Source: JAJNBA01 sp963842295 (lineage in GTDB: Bacteria > Actinomycetota > UBA4738 > HRBIN12). From it: 64,000 nt of DNA. A program made the position numbers and the translations under genes. The notes under the pieces are model-generated. The model was given only the letters and a program-made list of their open reading frames with translations. It did not search any database and was not told the origin of the DNA. The stretch lies in assembly GCA_963842295.1 (NCBI GenBank), contig CAWJFY010000007.1:351194-415193 (forward strand), in the 5' to 3' direction. Below, piece after piece: positions 32,901 to 42,949 of this stretch. Numbering within the stretch: position 1 is the first letter of the stretch; every line of letters starts with the position of its first letter.

Positions 32901-35900
32901 CTACTCGTCCTCGGCCCCGGAGACACCCCCGAGCATGCTCTCGGCCTGCTGTCGGGTGAGACCGACCAGCGCCGGCTCGCCCCCCTCGGCCAGCTCGGCG
33001 AGCTCCCGCTGGCGTGTCAGCCAGTACTCCGGGATCGCGTCCGGCTTGATCTTGACCGCGACGTTGCGGTACCGGCTCATGCCCGTGCCTGCCGGGATCA
33101 GCTTCCCGATGATCACGTTCTCCTTGAGCCCCAGCAATGGGTCGGCCTTGCTCTGGATGGCGGCGTCCGTGAGGACCCGGGTCGTCTCCTGGAAGGAGGC
33201 GGCCGAAAGCCACGAGTCCGTCGCGAGCGAGGCCTTCGTGATCCCGAGCAGGACCGGTCGAGCCGAGGCCGGCACGCCGCCCGCCTCCACGACCTCCTGG
33301 TTCGTGTCCTCGAAGACCCGGCGATTCACGAGGTCTCCTGGCAGCAGATCCGTTTCGCCCGGCTCGATGATGTGCACCTTCCGGAGCATCTGGCGGGCGA
33401 TCAGCTCGATGTGCTTGTCATGGATCGTCACGCCCTGCGACCGGTAGACCTGCTGGACCTCGTCGACGAGGTGCAGCTGCAGCGCGAGGACGCCCTCCAC
33501 CCGCAGCTTCTCGTGGGGGTTCACGGAACCCTCGGTGAGCTGCTGGCCGACCTCAACCTGATCGCCGTTCGCGACCGTGAGGCGCGCGCGGAACGACACC
33601 TGGTACTCGACCATGTCGCCCGTCTCATCGGTGACTCGGAGGCGTCGGACGTGCTTCTCGTCATCGTCCTCGATGGTCACCTCGCCCGACAGCTCGGTGA
33701 TCTGCGCCATCCCCTTCGGATTGCGAGCCTCGAACAGCTCGACCACGCGCGGGAGGCCGTGCGTGATGTCCTCCCCGGCGATGCCGCCGGTGTGGAAGGT
33801 TCGCATCGTGAGCTGGGTGCCCGGCTCACCGATCGACTGGGCGGCGATGATGCCGACCGCCTCTCCGATGTCGACGAGCCGGCCCGCGGCGAGCGACCGT
33901 CCGTAGCACGCCTGGCACACACCGACGTCGGCCTCACAGGTGATCACGGAACGGACCCGCACGCTCTCCACGCCGGAGTCGATCACCGACGCGGCCAGCT
34001 CGTCGGAGAGCTCCGCGCCGCGGGCGGCGATCTTCTTCCCGCCCACCTTCACGTCCTCCGCGAGGACGCGTCCGAACAGCGACGTGTCCGTATGGGCGGC
34101 CCTGACGGTGGTCCCGTCGGGTCGGGTGATGTTCACGGTCGCCGTGATCGACCGGTCGGAGCCGCAGTCCTCCTCACGGATGATGACCTCCTGGGCGACG
34201 TCGACGAGACGCCGTGTGAGGTAGCCCGAGTCCGCCGTGCGCAGCGCCGTGTCGGCGAGGCCCTTCCGAGCCCCGTGCGTCGAGATGAAGTACTCGAGGA
34301 CCGACAGGCCCTCTCGGAAGTTCGACTTGATCGGACGAGGGATGATCTCGCCCTTCGGGTTGGCGACGAGGCCTCGCATCCCCGCGAGCTGGCGGATCTG
34401 CATGATGTTCCCGCGCGCACCCGAGTTGGCCATCATGTAGATCGGGTTGGTCTTCGTGAACTGGGCCTCCATCGCGTCTTTGACCTCATCGGTGGCCTGC
34501 GTCCAGATCTCGATGAGCTCCTGACGACGCTCGTCGTCCGTGATGATGCCCTTGCGATACTGCTGCTCAACCTTCTGTGCGCGCTTCTCGTGCTCGTCCA
34601 GGATCTTCTGCTTCTCCGGGGGCGTGGTGACGTCCTCGACGCCCAGGGTCACGCCCGCCTTGGTGGCGTAGTCGAACCCGAGGTTCTTCAGATTGTCGAG
34701 GACGATCTCGGTCTGTGCTCGATCGTAGCGGTGCACGACCTCATCGACGAGACGGGCCACGTCCGGCTTCAACACTGGCTCGTTGCGGTACTCGAAATCG
34801 TCCGGGAAGGCCGTGTTGAAGACGATCCGGCCGATGGTCGTGCGGATGACCGGCGTTCGGCCCGCCCACCCCTCGGCCTTGGGGTCGTACCCCTCCGGCA
34901 AGAGCTCCTCCGGGAGCGCCTTCCCCGTGAGCCGGACACGTACCGGATCGTGGAGCGGATGACCGCGGTCGAGCGCCAGCAACGCTTCGGCGGTCGAGCC
35001 GAGCGTCGGGATCTCCTCGTCCTTCATGTCTTCGTTCTGCGTGAGGGTCAGGTAGTAGAGCCCCAGCACCATGTCCTGCGACGGAGTGGCGATCGGACGC
35101 CCGTGCGCCGGCGACAGGATGTTGTTCGTCGAGAGCATCAGGATCCGGGCTTCGGCCTGCGCCTCCGCGGACAAGGGGACGTGGACCGCCATCTGGTCCC
35201 CGTCGAAGTCCGCGTTGAACGCGGCGCACACGAGCGGGTGGATCTTGATGGCCTTGCCTTCGACCAGCACCGGCTCGAACGCCTGGATCCCCAACCGGTG
35301 CAGGGTCGGCGCTCGGTTCAACATGACCGGATGCTCGCGGATAGCCTCCTCGAGCACGTCCCACACCTGCGGCCGGGCGCGCTCGACCATGCGCTTGGCG
35401 CTCTTGATGTTCTGCGCGAGGTTCTGGTCGACGAGGCGCTTCATCACGAACGGCTTGAACAGCTCCAGCGCCATCTGCTTGGGCAGCCCGCACTGGTGCA
35501 GTCGAAGCTCCGGCCCGACCACGATCACGGACCGTCCCGAGTAGTCCACGCGCTTGCCCAGGAGGTTCTGACGGAAACGACCCTGCTTGCCCTTCAACAT
35601 GTCGGACAGCGACTTCAGCGGGCGGTTGCCCGGACCGGTGACCGGACGCCCACGACGGCCGTTGTCGAACAGCGCGTCGACGGCCTCCTGGAGCATCCGC
35701 TTCTCGTTGTTCACGATGATCTCCGGCGCCTGCAGGTCGAGGAGTCGCTTCAGCCGGTTGTTCCGGTTGATCACGCGTCGGTAGAGGTCGTTCAGGTCCG
35801 ACGTCGCGAACCGACCACCGTCCAGCTGCACCATCGGCCTGAGGTCCGGCGGGATCACCGGGATCGCGTCCAGGACCATGCCCATCGGGTTGGAACGGCC

Positions 35901-36812
35901 CTCCACGAAGTTCGAGGCGACCTTGAGGCGCTTGATCGCCTTGAGGCGCTTGGTCCCCTTGCCGTTCTCGATCGTCTCCCGCAGCGCCTCGCCCTCGGAC
36001 ACGACGTCATAGTCCTGCAGCAACCGCTTGATGGCCTCGGCACCCATGCCACCGTCGAAGTAGTCGGCGAAACGCTCACGCAGCGACCGGTAGACGGCGT
36101 CGTCCGCGACGAGCTGCTTCAGCTTCAAGCTCTTGAAGGCAGACACCATGTCGTCCAGGTGCTGGACGTCTCGCGCGGCGGCCTCATGGATCCTTTCGAC
36201 GTCACGCTGGGCCTCGCGCTTGGCGGCCGAGAGCTGCGCACCCTTGGCTCCCTCGCCCTCCAGCTCCTTCAACCGGTCCTCGAGCTCGGAGAGCCGGCGC
36301 TTGACCTGATCGTCCCGGTCGGCCTCGATCTCGCGCTTCTCGGATTCGATCTCCTCCTCGATGCCGGGAAGGTCCTTGTGGCGGCGCTCGTCATCGATCC
36401 GCGTCACCACGTAGGCGGCGAAGTAGATGATGCGCTCGAGATCCTTCGGAGCGATGTCCAACAGGTAACCGAGGCGCGAAGGAACGCCCTTGAAGTACCA
36501 GATGTGGGTGACGGGAGCGGCCAGCTCGATGTGGCCCATGCGGTCGCGGCGCACCTTGGAACGGGTGATCTCCACTCCGCAGCGCTCGCAGATGATCCCC
36601 TTGAACCGGACACGCTTGTACTTGCCGCAGTGGCACTCCCAGTCCCGCGTCGGCCCGAAGATCCGCTCGCAGAACAGGCCGTCCTTCTCCGGCTTCAGCG
36701 TGCGGTAGTTGATCGTCTCCGGCTTCTTGACCTCTCCGTTGGACCACGCGCGGATCTGGTCCGCCGTCGCCAACCCGATCCGAAGCTCGTCGAAGTAGTT
36801 CACATCCAGCAC
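32901..36812 (-). CDS. rpoC: RNA polymerase beta' subunit
   Basis: 1303 residues. N-terminal zinc site CHCGKYKRVRFKGIICERCG. Catalytic Mg2+ loop NADFDGDQMAVH at about residues 533-544. Trigger-loop and bridge-helix regions are intact (GARKGLADTALRTADSGYLT). A second zinc site is formed by CGSDRS and CEADVGVCQACYGRS. About 65 nt downstream of rpoB. Residues about 125-205 are a charged helical stretch typical of actinobacterial beta'. Confidence 0.98.
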   Translation of the reverse strand: MLDVNYFDELRIGLATADQIRAWSNGEVKKPETINYRTLKPEKDGLFCERIFGPTRDWECHCGKYKRVRFKGIICERCGVEITRSKVRRDRMGHIELAAPVTHIWYFKGVPSRLGYLLDIAPKDLERIIYFAAYVVTRIDDERRHKDLPGIEEEIESEKREIEADRDDQVKRRLSELEDRLKELEGEGAKGAQLSAAKREAQRDVERIHEAAARDVQHLDDMVSAFKSLKLKQLVADDAVYRSLRERFADYFDGGMGAEAIKRLLQDYDVVSEGEALRETIENGKGTKRLKAIKRLKVASNFVEGRSNPMGMVLDAIPVIPPDLRPMVQLDGGRFATSDLNDLYRRVINRNNRLKRLLDLQAPEIIVNNEKRMLQEAVDALFDNGRRGRPVTGPGNRPLKSLSDMLKGKQGRFRQNLLGKRVDYSGRSVIVVGPELRLHQCGLPKQMALELFKPFVMKRLVDQNLAQNIKSAKRMVERARPQVWDVLEEAIREHPVMLNRAPTLHRLGIQAFEPVLVEGKAIKIHPLVCAAFNADFDGDQMAVHVPLSAEAQAEARILMLSTNNILSPAHGRPIATPSQDMVLGLYYLTLTQNEDMKDEEIPTLGSTAEALLALDRGHPLHDPVRVRLTGKALPEELLPEGYDPKAEGWAGRTPVIRTTIGRIVFNTAFPDDFEYRNEPVLKPDVARLVDEVVHRYDRAQTEIVLDNLKNLGFDYATKAGVTLGVEDVTTPPEKQKILDEHEKRAQKVEQQYRKGIITDDERRQELIEIWTQATDEVKDAMEAQFTKTNPIYMMANSGARGNIMQIRQLAGMRGLVANPKGEIIPRPIKSNFREGLSVLEYFISTHGARKGLADTALRTADSGYLTRRLVDVAQEVIIREEDCGSDRSITATVNITRPDGTTVRAAHTDTSLFGRVLAEDVKVGGKKIAARGAELSDELAASVIDSGVESVRVRSVITCEADVGVCQACYGRSLAAGRLVDIGEAVGIIAAQSIGEPGTQLTMRTFHTGGIAGEDITHGLPRVVELFEARNPKGMAQITELSGEVTIEDDDEKHVRRLRVTDETGDMVEYQVSFRARLTVANGDQVEVGQQLTEGSVNPHEKLRVEGVLALQLHLVDEVQQVYRSQGVTIHDKHIELIARQMLRKVHIIEPGETDLLPGDLVNRRVFEDTNQEVVEAGGVPASARPVLLGITKASLATDSWLSAASFQETTRVLTDAAIQSKADPLLGLKENVIIGKLIPAGTGMSRYRNVAVKIKPDAIPEYWLTRQRELAELAEGGEPALVGLTRQQAESMLGGVSGAEDE

Positions 36813-36877
36813 TTAGGCCTCCGCCTCCTCAACCCGTCCCCGCACTACCTTGAACGCTTCCGTATTCCCCTTGCGCC

Positions 36878-39800
36878 TCAATCGAAGTCCGCCCCGGCCG
36901 GCTCCCGGCGGCTGAGATCGATACCCAGCTCCTCGGCCGCCCGGAAGACGTCCTCATCGGTCTCGCGCAGCTCGATCTCATCCCCGCTCGCCGAGCGGAC
37001 CTCGACGTTCAGCGAGAGCGACTGCATCTCCTTGATCAGCACCTTGAAGGACTCGGGGATCCCCGGCTCGGGGATGTTCTCGCCCTTCACGATCGCCTCG
37101 TAGACCTTCACGCGGCCCAGGACGTCGTCGGACTTGATCGTGAGCAGCTCCTGCAGCGCGTAGGCGGCGCCGTACGCCTCCAGCGCCCACACCTCCATCT
37201 CGCCGAACCGCTGGCCGCCGAACTGGGCCTTCCCGCCCAGCGGCTGCTGCGTGATCATCGAGTACGGGCCTGTCGACCGGGCGTGGATCTTGTCGTCGAC
37301 CAGGTGAAGCAGCTTCAGGATGTACGCCACACCCACGGTGACCCGCTCCGCGTAGGGCTGCCCGTTGCGCCCGTCGAACAGTCGCGCCTTGCCGATCTCG
37401 TTCACGAGCCTCTGCCCGTCGGCGCCCGCGTGGGAGCTCCTGATGGCCGCGAGGATCTCATCCTCCTTGGCCCCGTCGAAGACCGGCGTGGCGACGTGGA
37501 CAGGCCCCGAGTGATCGTCCCCATCCTTCTCGAACCCCACCATCGCCGCATACCCGAGGTGGGCCTCGAGCACCTGCCCGAGGTTCATCCGCGAGGGAAC
37601 GCCCAGCGGGTTCAGGATGATGTCGACCGGCGTGCCGTCCTCGAGGAACGGCATGTCCTCTTCGGGCAGGATCGTGGAGATCACGCCCTTGTTCCCGTGC
37701 CGCCCGGCGAGCTTGTCGCCGTCGGAGATCTTGCGCTTCTGCGCGACGTAGACGCGCACCAACTGGTTCACGCCCGGCGGCAGCTCGTCGCCGTCGTCCC
37801 GGTTGAAGACCCGGACGCCGATCACCTTGCCCGATTCGCCGTGGGGGACCTTCAGGGAGGTGTCTCGCACCTCACGCGCCTTCTCCCCGAAGATCGCGCG
37901 GAGGAGCCGCTCCTCGGGGGTCAACTCCGTCTCGCCCTTCGGCGTGACCTTGCCCACGAGGTAGTCGCCGGGATTGACCTCGGCGCCGATGCGTACGATC
38001 CCTCGCTCGTCGAGGTCCTTCAGGATCTCCTCCGAGACGTTGGGGATGTCCCGGGTGATCTCCTCGGCTCCCAGCTTGGTGTCGCGGGCATCGACCTCGT
38101 GCTCCTCGATGTGGATCGAGGTGAGGACGTCGTCCTTCACCAGGCGCTGCGAGATGATGATCGCGTCCTCGTAGTTGTGTCCCTCCCACGGCATGTACGC
38201 CACCAGCAGGTTCTTCCCCAGGGCGATCTCGCCCGCGTCGGTGGACGGGCCGTCGGCGATGACCTGACCCTTCGCGACCTTGTCCCCGATCTCGACCACC
38301 GGCTTCTGGTTGAAGTTGGTCCCCTGGTTGGTCCGTCGGAACTTGATCAGGTCGTAGGTGCGGAGCGTCCCGGTCCGCTCCTTCACGACGATGACCTCGG
38401 CCGAGACGTCTTCGACCGTGCCCGAGTCCTCGGCGAGCACGACGTCACCCGCGTCCACGGCGGCGCGGAACTCCACGCCGGTCCCGACGAGCGGAGCCTC
38501 GGCCCGGAGCAGCGGGACCGCCTGGCGCTGCATGTTGGCGCCCATCAGGGCACGGTTCGCGTCGTCGTGCTCGAGGAACGGGATCAGGGCCGCCGCCACG
38601 GAGACGAGCTGCTTGGGCGAGACGTCCATGTAGTCGATCTCCTCGGGGGGGACCTGATCCACCTCACCTCCCTTGCGGCGCACCAGGACCTGCGTGTCTT
38701 GGAACGTGCCATCGGAGGCCAGGCGAGCGTTCGCCTGCGCGATCACGTGCTTGTCCTCCTCATCCGCCGAGAGGTAGTCGATCTTCGCGGTGACCTTGCC
38801 CTTCTCGACCCGCCGATAGGGGGTCTCGATGAAGCCGAACTCGTTGATCCTCCCGAAGCTGGAAAGCGATCCGATCAGGCCGATGTTGGGACCTTCGGGC
38901 GTCTCGATCGGGCACATCCGACCGTAGTGCGACGGGTGGACGTCGCGGACCTCGAACCCCGCGCGCTCGCGGGACAGCCCGCCGGGGCCCAGGGCGTTGA
39001 GGCGTCGCTTGTGCGTGAGCCCCGCCAGGGTGTTGGTCTGGTCCATGAACTGCGATAGCTGCGACGTCCCGAAGAACTCCTTGATCGAGGCCACGACGGG
39101 ACGGATGTTGATCAAGGTCTGCGGCGTGATCGCCTCGACATCCTGCGTGGTCATCCGCTCCTTCACGACTCGTTCCATACGGGACAGACCGATCCGGATC
39201 TGGTTCTGGATCAGCTCGCCCACCGATCGAAGCCGGCGGTTGCCGAAGTGGTCGATGTCGTCGGGGTCATAGCCCTCTTGGCCGGCGTGCAGGTTCACGA
39301 GGTATCCGACCGTCTTGAGGATGTCCTCGAAGGTGAGAACCGCCTTGTATTTGGGCGCTCCCTGGCCGGCGGCCTCCTCCTTCTGCATCGTGGAGAAGAC
39401 CCGATACCGGTTCTGTTCCCAGGCCTTCTTGTCGGGGTTGTCGAGCTCGCCGAGCCCCTTGTGATGGGCTCGCAGCTGCCTCAGGAGCAGGCCCTCGGCG
39501 GCGGCGAGCTTCTTGTCCACCTTGTGCCGGCCGACCCGGGCGACGTCGTAACGCTTCGGATTGAAGAACAGGTTCTCGAGGAGGGTCTTCGCGCTCTCGG
39601 CCGTCGGCGGCTCGCCGGGGCGGAGCTTGCGGTAGATGTCCTCGAGCGCTTCCTCGTGGGTCTCGACGTGGTCCTTCTCCAGCGTGTTCTGGATGGAGAC
39701 GGCGTTGCCGAAGAGCTTCAGGATCTCGTCGGCGCTGAACCCCAGCGCCTTGAGGAACACGGTCACGTTCTGCCGACGCTTGCGGTCGATCCGAACGCCG

Positions 39801-40333
39801 ACGGTGTCCTTCTTGTCGACGTCGAACTCGAGCCATGCCCCGCGGGACGGGATGATCTTCGCGATGAACACGTCCTTGTCGGACGTCTTGTCGAGCTCCT
39901 TGCTGAAATAGACACCGGGCGAGCGCACCAGCTGGGAGACGACCACGCGCTCGGTGCCGTTGATGATGAAGGTGCCTCGGTCGGTCATCATGGGGAAGTC
40001 CCCCAGGAAAACCTCCTGCTCCTTGATCTCGCCAGTGACCTTGTTGACGAAGGTCGCCTCGACGAACAATGGAGCGGAATAGGTGATGTCCTTGTCCCGG
40101 CACTCCTCTTCCGAGAACTTCATCTCTCGGAACTCATGCTTGCCGAAGTACAACTGGAATTGCTCTGTGAAGTCCTCGATGGGCGAAACCTCTTCGAGAA
40201 CCTCCTTCAGGCCTTCGTTCAGGAGCCTATCGAAGGAGTCCTTCTGGATCGCAACGAGATCGGGAAGCTGAAGGACCTCGTCGAGCTTGGCGAAACTGAC
40301 ACGATTCCGAACAGGCACGAGCTGGTCAGGCAA
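36878..40333 (-). CDS. rpoB: RNA polymerase beta subunit (Asn at the rifampicin Ser531 position)
   Basis: 1151 residues, typical of Actinobacteria. Catalytic and nascent-RNA regions such as GRHGNKGVISTILPEEDMPF and the C-terminal MTQQPLGGKAQFGGQRFGEM are intact. The rifampicin cluster reads QTNTLAGLTHKRRLNALGP. Relative to the M. tuberculosis consensus this gives N518T, P520T, S522A and S531N (E. coli numbering); the Asn is local residue 446, codon 38996-38998. Asp516 and His526 are kept. S531N is the substitution linked to natural rifampicin resistance in spirochaetes and in Nocardia RpoB2. Confidence 0.98.
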   Translation of the reverse strand: MPDQLVPVRNRVSFAKLDEVLQLPDLVAIQKDSFDRLLNEGLKEVLEEVSPIEDFTEQFQLYFGKHEFREMKFSEEECRDKDITYSAPLFVEATFVNKVTGEIKEQEVFLGDFPMMTDRGTFIINGTERVVVSQLVRSPGVYFSKELDKTSDKDVFIAKIIPSRGAWLEFDVDKKDTVGVRIDRKRRQNVTVFLKALGFSADEILKLFGNAVSIQNTLEKDHVETHEEALEDIYRKLRPGEPPTAESAKTLLENLFFNPKRYDVARVGRHKVDKKLAAAEGLLLRQLRAHHKGLGELDNPDKKAWEQNRYRVFSTMQKEEAAGQGAPKYKAVLTFEDILKTVGYLVNLHAGQEGYDPDDIDHFGNRRLRSVGELIQNQIRIGLSRMERVVKERMTTQDVEAITPQTLINIRPVVASIKEFFGTSQLSQFMDQTNTLAGLTHKRRLNALGPGGLSRERAGFEVRDVHPSHYGRMCPIETPEGPNIGLIGSLSSFGRINEFGFIETPYRRVEKGKVTAKIDYLSADEEDKHVIAQANARLASDGTFQDTQVLVRRKGGEVDQVPPEEIDYMDVSPKQLVSVAAALIPFLEHDDANRALMGANMQRQAVPLLRAEAPLVGTGVEFRAAVDAGDVVLAEDSGTVEDVSAEVIVVKERTGTLRTYDLIKFRRTNQGTNFNQKPVVEIGDKVAKGQVIADGPSTDAGEIALGKNLLVAYMPWEGHNYEDAIIISQRLVKDDVLTSIHIEEHEVDARDTKLGAEEITRDIPNVSEEILKDLDERGIVRIGAEVNPGDYLVGKVTPKGETELTPEERLLRAIFGEKAREVRDTSLKVPHGESGKVIGVRVFNRDDGDELPPGVNQLVRVYVAQKRKISDGDKLAGRHGNKGVISTILPEEDMPFLEDGTPVDIILNPLGVPSRMNLGQVLEAHLGYAAMVGFEKDGDDHSGPVHVATPVFDGAKEDEILAAIRSSHAGADGQRLVNEIGKARLFDGRNGQPYAERVTVGVAYILKLLHLVDDKIHARSTGPYSMITQQPLGGKAQFGGQRFGEMEVWALEAYGAAYALQELLTIKSDDVLGRVKVYEAIVKGENIPEPGIPESFKVLIKEMQSLSLNVEVRSASGDEIELRETDEDVFRAAEELGIDLSRREPAGADFD

Positions 40334-40399
40334 GCAGAACCCCTCCCGGGAGACGTCGAGAGCGCACGGCAGAGCGCGGTGGACGACACGGCAAACGGC

Positions 40400-40428
40400 A
40401 GTCTACGAGGAGATGCGGGCACCGTCAA
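40400..40428 (-). promoter_or_regulatory. Promoter of rpoBC
   Basis: Minus-strand TTGACG (40423-40428) and TAGACT (40400-40405) with a 17-nt spacer, about 67 nt before the rpoB ATG. The divergent 40580 gene shares this 246-nt region and has a TAGGGT 9 nt before its ATG. Confidence 0.7.
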
Positions 40429-40579
40429 CGGAGCCTGCCCGGAACGGCGGGTTCCGATGAGGGTACGCCCCTCCTACCGACCGGTCAACCCGCGGAAAGA
40501 TCGGTTCGACGAGCACCACCGACTGCCGAGAGGCCGGTTGATGGTGTGGCGACGGCCCCGGCGGTAGGGTTCGGCGACG

Positions 40580-42424
40580 ATGGCCTCGCACCCCGTCCGG
40601 TCTGGCCGGTGGCGCCCAACGACCCGCGGGAGACGGGTCGTCCTGGCCGTCGGCGCAGGCCTCGCCACCTTCGTGCTCCTGCTGGTCCTGGACGGGCTGT
40701 GGGCCGGCAGGATCCTGGTCAGGGGACTCACGCGCGCTCGGTCGGAGCTGACGGTGGCGATCGAGTCGATCGTCACCGGGGACCCTGAGGCGGCGGCGCC
40801 ACACTTCGTCGCCGCAGAGCGCGCCGCCGACGAAGCGCTCGGCGCGGTGGGTCATCCGGCGATGGGGATCACCGGACTCCTGCCCCTCGCAGGCGGCAAT
40901 ATCGAGGCGGCGGCGGCCGTTGCCGAAGCCTCACGGGCGACGGCCGCAGCGGGCGGCACGATGGTCGAGGTGGCCCGCGACCTGGGCTGGACCGACATCC
41001 GGATCCCGGCCTCGAGTGCGGCCGGCAGACTGGACATCGAGGCATTCGAGGCCGCCCTGCCCGGCATGGAATCGGTGGCCCGTGAGCTCGGAGAAGCCTT
41101 GGTCCCGCTCCAGGCGGCCGGAGGCGACGGACTCCTAGGGCCCGTCGCCTCCGGCTACCGGGACGCCGTGGACGGTCTCTCCCGCCGAGCGGATCTGGCC
41201 GGCCGCTTCCGCGACTCCATGCGCCTCGTGACGGCGATGTTCGCGGGCGAGCACCGATACCTTGTCTGCGTGCCGGCCCTCGGCAGGCCCCGACCCGGCG
41301 GAGGAGCCCCCACCGCTGTCGCGGTCCTTCTCGTGGACGACGGATCACTCGAACTCAGGCGGACGACGCCTGCTCCGAAGGCCCTCGCCGACACCGATGT
41401 CTCGCTCAGATGGCCGAAGACCGCACGGGCCCTTATGGAGGCGGCCGAGGAGTCCGGGATCGCGGGTGTTGATGGGGTGATCCTGATCGACGCGGTCGCG
41501 CTCCAAGATCTCGTATGGACCGTCGGCGACGTGGAGGTGGAAGGCCTGCCTCTCGCGCTGTCCGACCAGACCACGACCTCGGCGTTGGAGATCGACGCGT
41601 TCTTGGGGAACGCCCCGATCAGGGCCGCCGAGCTCCATGCCGACCTCGTCTCACAGATCCTGCGAGCGTTCCTCGAACGGCGCCCCGGTGTCGAATCCTT
41701 CGCGCTCGCGATGGCCTCTGACACGCGCGGAGGGCATCTTTCTGTCTACCTTCCTGGAGGCAAGGGTCGCCTTGTCAATGCTCTGGGCCTCAACGGACGA
41801 ACGTGGCTGCCCGATCCAGGGATCCTCCCGGTCGTCGCCAGCTGGAGCACGCTGGGGAACTCCCACGTGGGCGCCCTCGTGAGCACGACCGTTCAACAGA
41901 CGATCACGGTCCGGCCCAACGGGTCGGCATCGGTGGACGCTGAGGTTCTGTTCGAGAACGGCGCAGGGACGGATCCCCCCTCGGTTCTGCTGGGCCGGCC
42001 GATCGGCGGACTGCCCGTGGGGACCTTCGCGGCGGACGTGACCCTCTACCTGCCGAAGAACGCCCAAGACATCGCCGCGGAGACGAGCCGCCCCAGCCCG
42101 ATCAGGGTCGGTCGGGACCTCGGACTCGTCACGGTGATGGGCTCGGTCGCGGTCCGGGGGGGCGATTCGACGACGCTGACCGTCACGTATCTGGTTCCGG
42201 ATGCCGTTCGGACGGTCGATGGTGCGAGAGAGGTTGCGCTCCGTTTGATGCCCCAGCCGACCCTGAAGGGAGTTCGCTTCCAGATCCGGATCGTCCTTCC
42301 CGACGGCTCGACCATCATGTCCGCCTCTCCTGGGCTCCATGGGCGAGGCGACACCGCTGTCTTCTCAGGTGTCCAGGACGCGACGACGGATCTCGCGCTC
42401 CGATTCCGGGCGGGGCAGGACTAG
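40580..42424 (+). CDS. DUF4012 domain protein, membrane anchored
   Basis: A 614-residue protein with one N-terminal transmembrane helix (about 18-44, VVLAVGAGLATFVLLLVLD) after a short basic cytoplasmic tail, so the rest lies outside the membrane. A helical region (45-200) precedes the DUF4012 core, with YLVCVPALGRPRPGG, VDGVILIDAVALQDLVWTVG and GGHLSVYLPGG. DUF4012 proteins occur mainly in Actinobacteria, some near polysaccharide export genes; the function is unknown. It converges on the XRE gene and shares a CTAG stop with it. Confidence 0.82.
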   Translation: MASHPVRSGRWRPTTRGRRVVLAVGAGLATFVLLLVLDGLWAGRILVRGLTRARSELTVAIESIVTGDPEAAAPHFVAAERAADEALGAVGHPAMGITGLLPLAGGNIEAAAAVAEASRATAAAGGTMVEVARDLGWTDIRIPASSAAGRLDIEAFEAALPGMESVARELGEALVPLQAAGGDGLLGPVASGYRDAVDGLSRRADLAGRFRDSMRLVTAMFAGEHRYLVCVPALGRPRPGGGAPTAVAVLLVDDGSLELRRTTPAPKALADTDVSLRWPKTARALMEAAEESGIAGVDGVILIDAVALQDLVWTVGDVEVEGLPLALSDQTTTSALEIDAFLGNAPIRAAELHADLVSQILRAFLERRPGVESFALAMASDTRGGHLSVYLPGGKGRLVNALGLNGRTWLPDPGILPVVASWSTLGNSHVGALVSTTVQQTITVRPNGSASVDAEVLFENGAGTDPPSVLLGRPIGGLPVGTFAADVTLYLPKNAQDIAAETSRPSPIRVGRDLGLVTVMGSVAVRGGDSTTLTVTYLVPDAVRTVDGAREVALRLMPQPTLKGVRFQIRIVLPDGSTIMSASPGLHGRGDTAVFSGVQDATTDLALRFRAGQD

Positions 42425-42843
42425 CTGAGGACCTGTGAGGCGAGCGACGGCTCATGTCCGTCCGACACCGGCGGGAACGACGTCTCCTCGGCTTCGACCG
42501 AGTCGATCTTCACGGCCAGCGCCTCCAGGAGGTCGGCGATCGCGTGGGCGATCCGCGCGCCCTGGTCACTCGAAGTGATCCGAACGCCCCGGTCGTAGAG
42601 GATCTGGAAGAAGTCCTCCAGGATCGCGCGCTGATCGCCCAGGAGCGACGCCTCGGACACGTTCAGGGCGCTCGACAGTCGGGCGAGCGTCTGGATCGAC
42701 GGCTCAACATGACCATTCTCATAGCGAGAGAGACGGGCCTTCGGGATGCCTGAGATGTCCTCGAGCTCCGACTGGCTCAGACCGGCGGCAACCCGAGCTT
42801 CGCGCAGTCGCTGACCGAAGTGTTTCCCATCGCTTTGCCGCAT
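42421..42843 (-). CDS. XRE-family helix-turn-helix regulator
   Basis: 140 residues. The Cro/C1-type HTH spans about 8-62: FGQRLREARVAAGLSQSELE, then GIPKARLSRYENGHVEPSIQTLARL. A C-terminal helical domain of about 70 residues has no recognised ligand motif. ATG 42843 has a GGGAG; a GTG at 42888 would add 15 residues. The 11-bp sequence CCCATCGCTTT occurs twice (42826-42836, 42855-42865), flanking the start, and could be autoregulatory half-sites. Lies between rplL and rpoB, an unusual place for a repressor. Confidence 0.82.
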   Translation of the reverse strand: MRQSDGKHFGQRLREARVAAGLSQSELEDISGIPKARLSRYENGHVEPSIQTLARLSSALNVSEASLLGDQRAILEDFFQILYDRGVRITSSDQGARIAHAIADLLEALAVKIDSVEAEETSFPPVSDGHEPSLASQVLS

Positions 42844-42908
42844 GCCGTTTTTCTCCCATCGCTTTCGAACGTGGCCGCACGTTAGCACAGGGGATTCACC
42901 GAAGGGAA

Positions 42909-42938
42909 CCTGAGCGCCGGCGAAGCCGGCGCCCCAGG
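42909..42938 (-). terminator. Terminator after rplL
   Basis: GCGCCGGC and GCCGGCGC pair around GAA (42914-42932), extended by CCTG/CAGG across a small internal loop. It lies 12 nt past the rplL stop. No T-tract. Confidence 0.65.
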
Positions 42939-42949
42939 ATCGGGTCGTT

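Noticed and set aside
37283..39058. 591-codon plus-strand frame antisense to rpoB, and 1243 codons antisense to rpoC
   Set aside because: Typical GC-rich antisense open frames, with compositions mirroring the real genes and no family resemblance.
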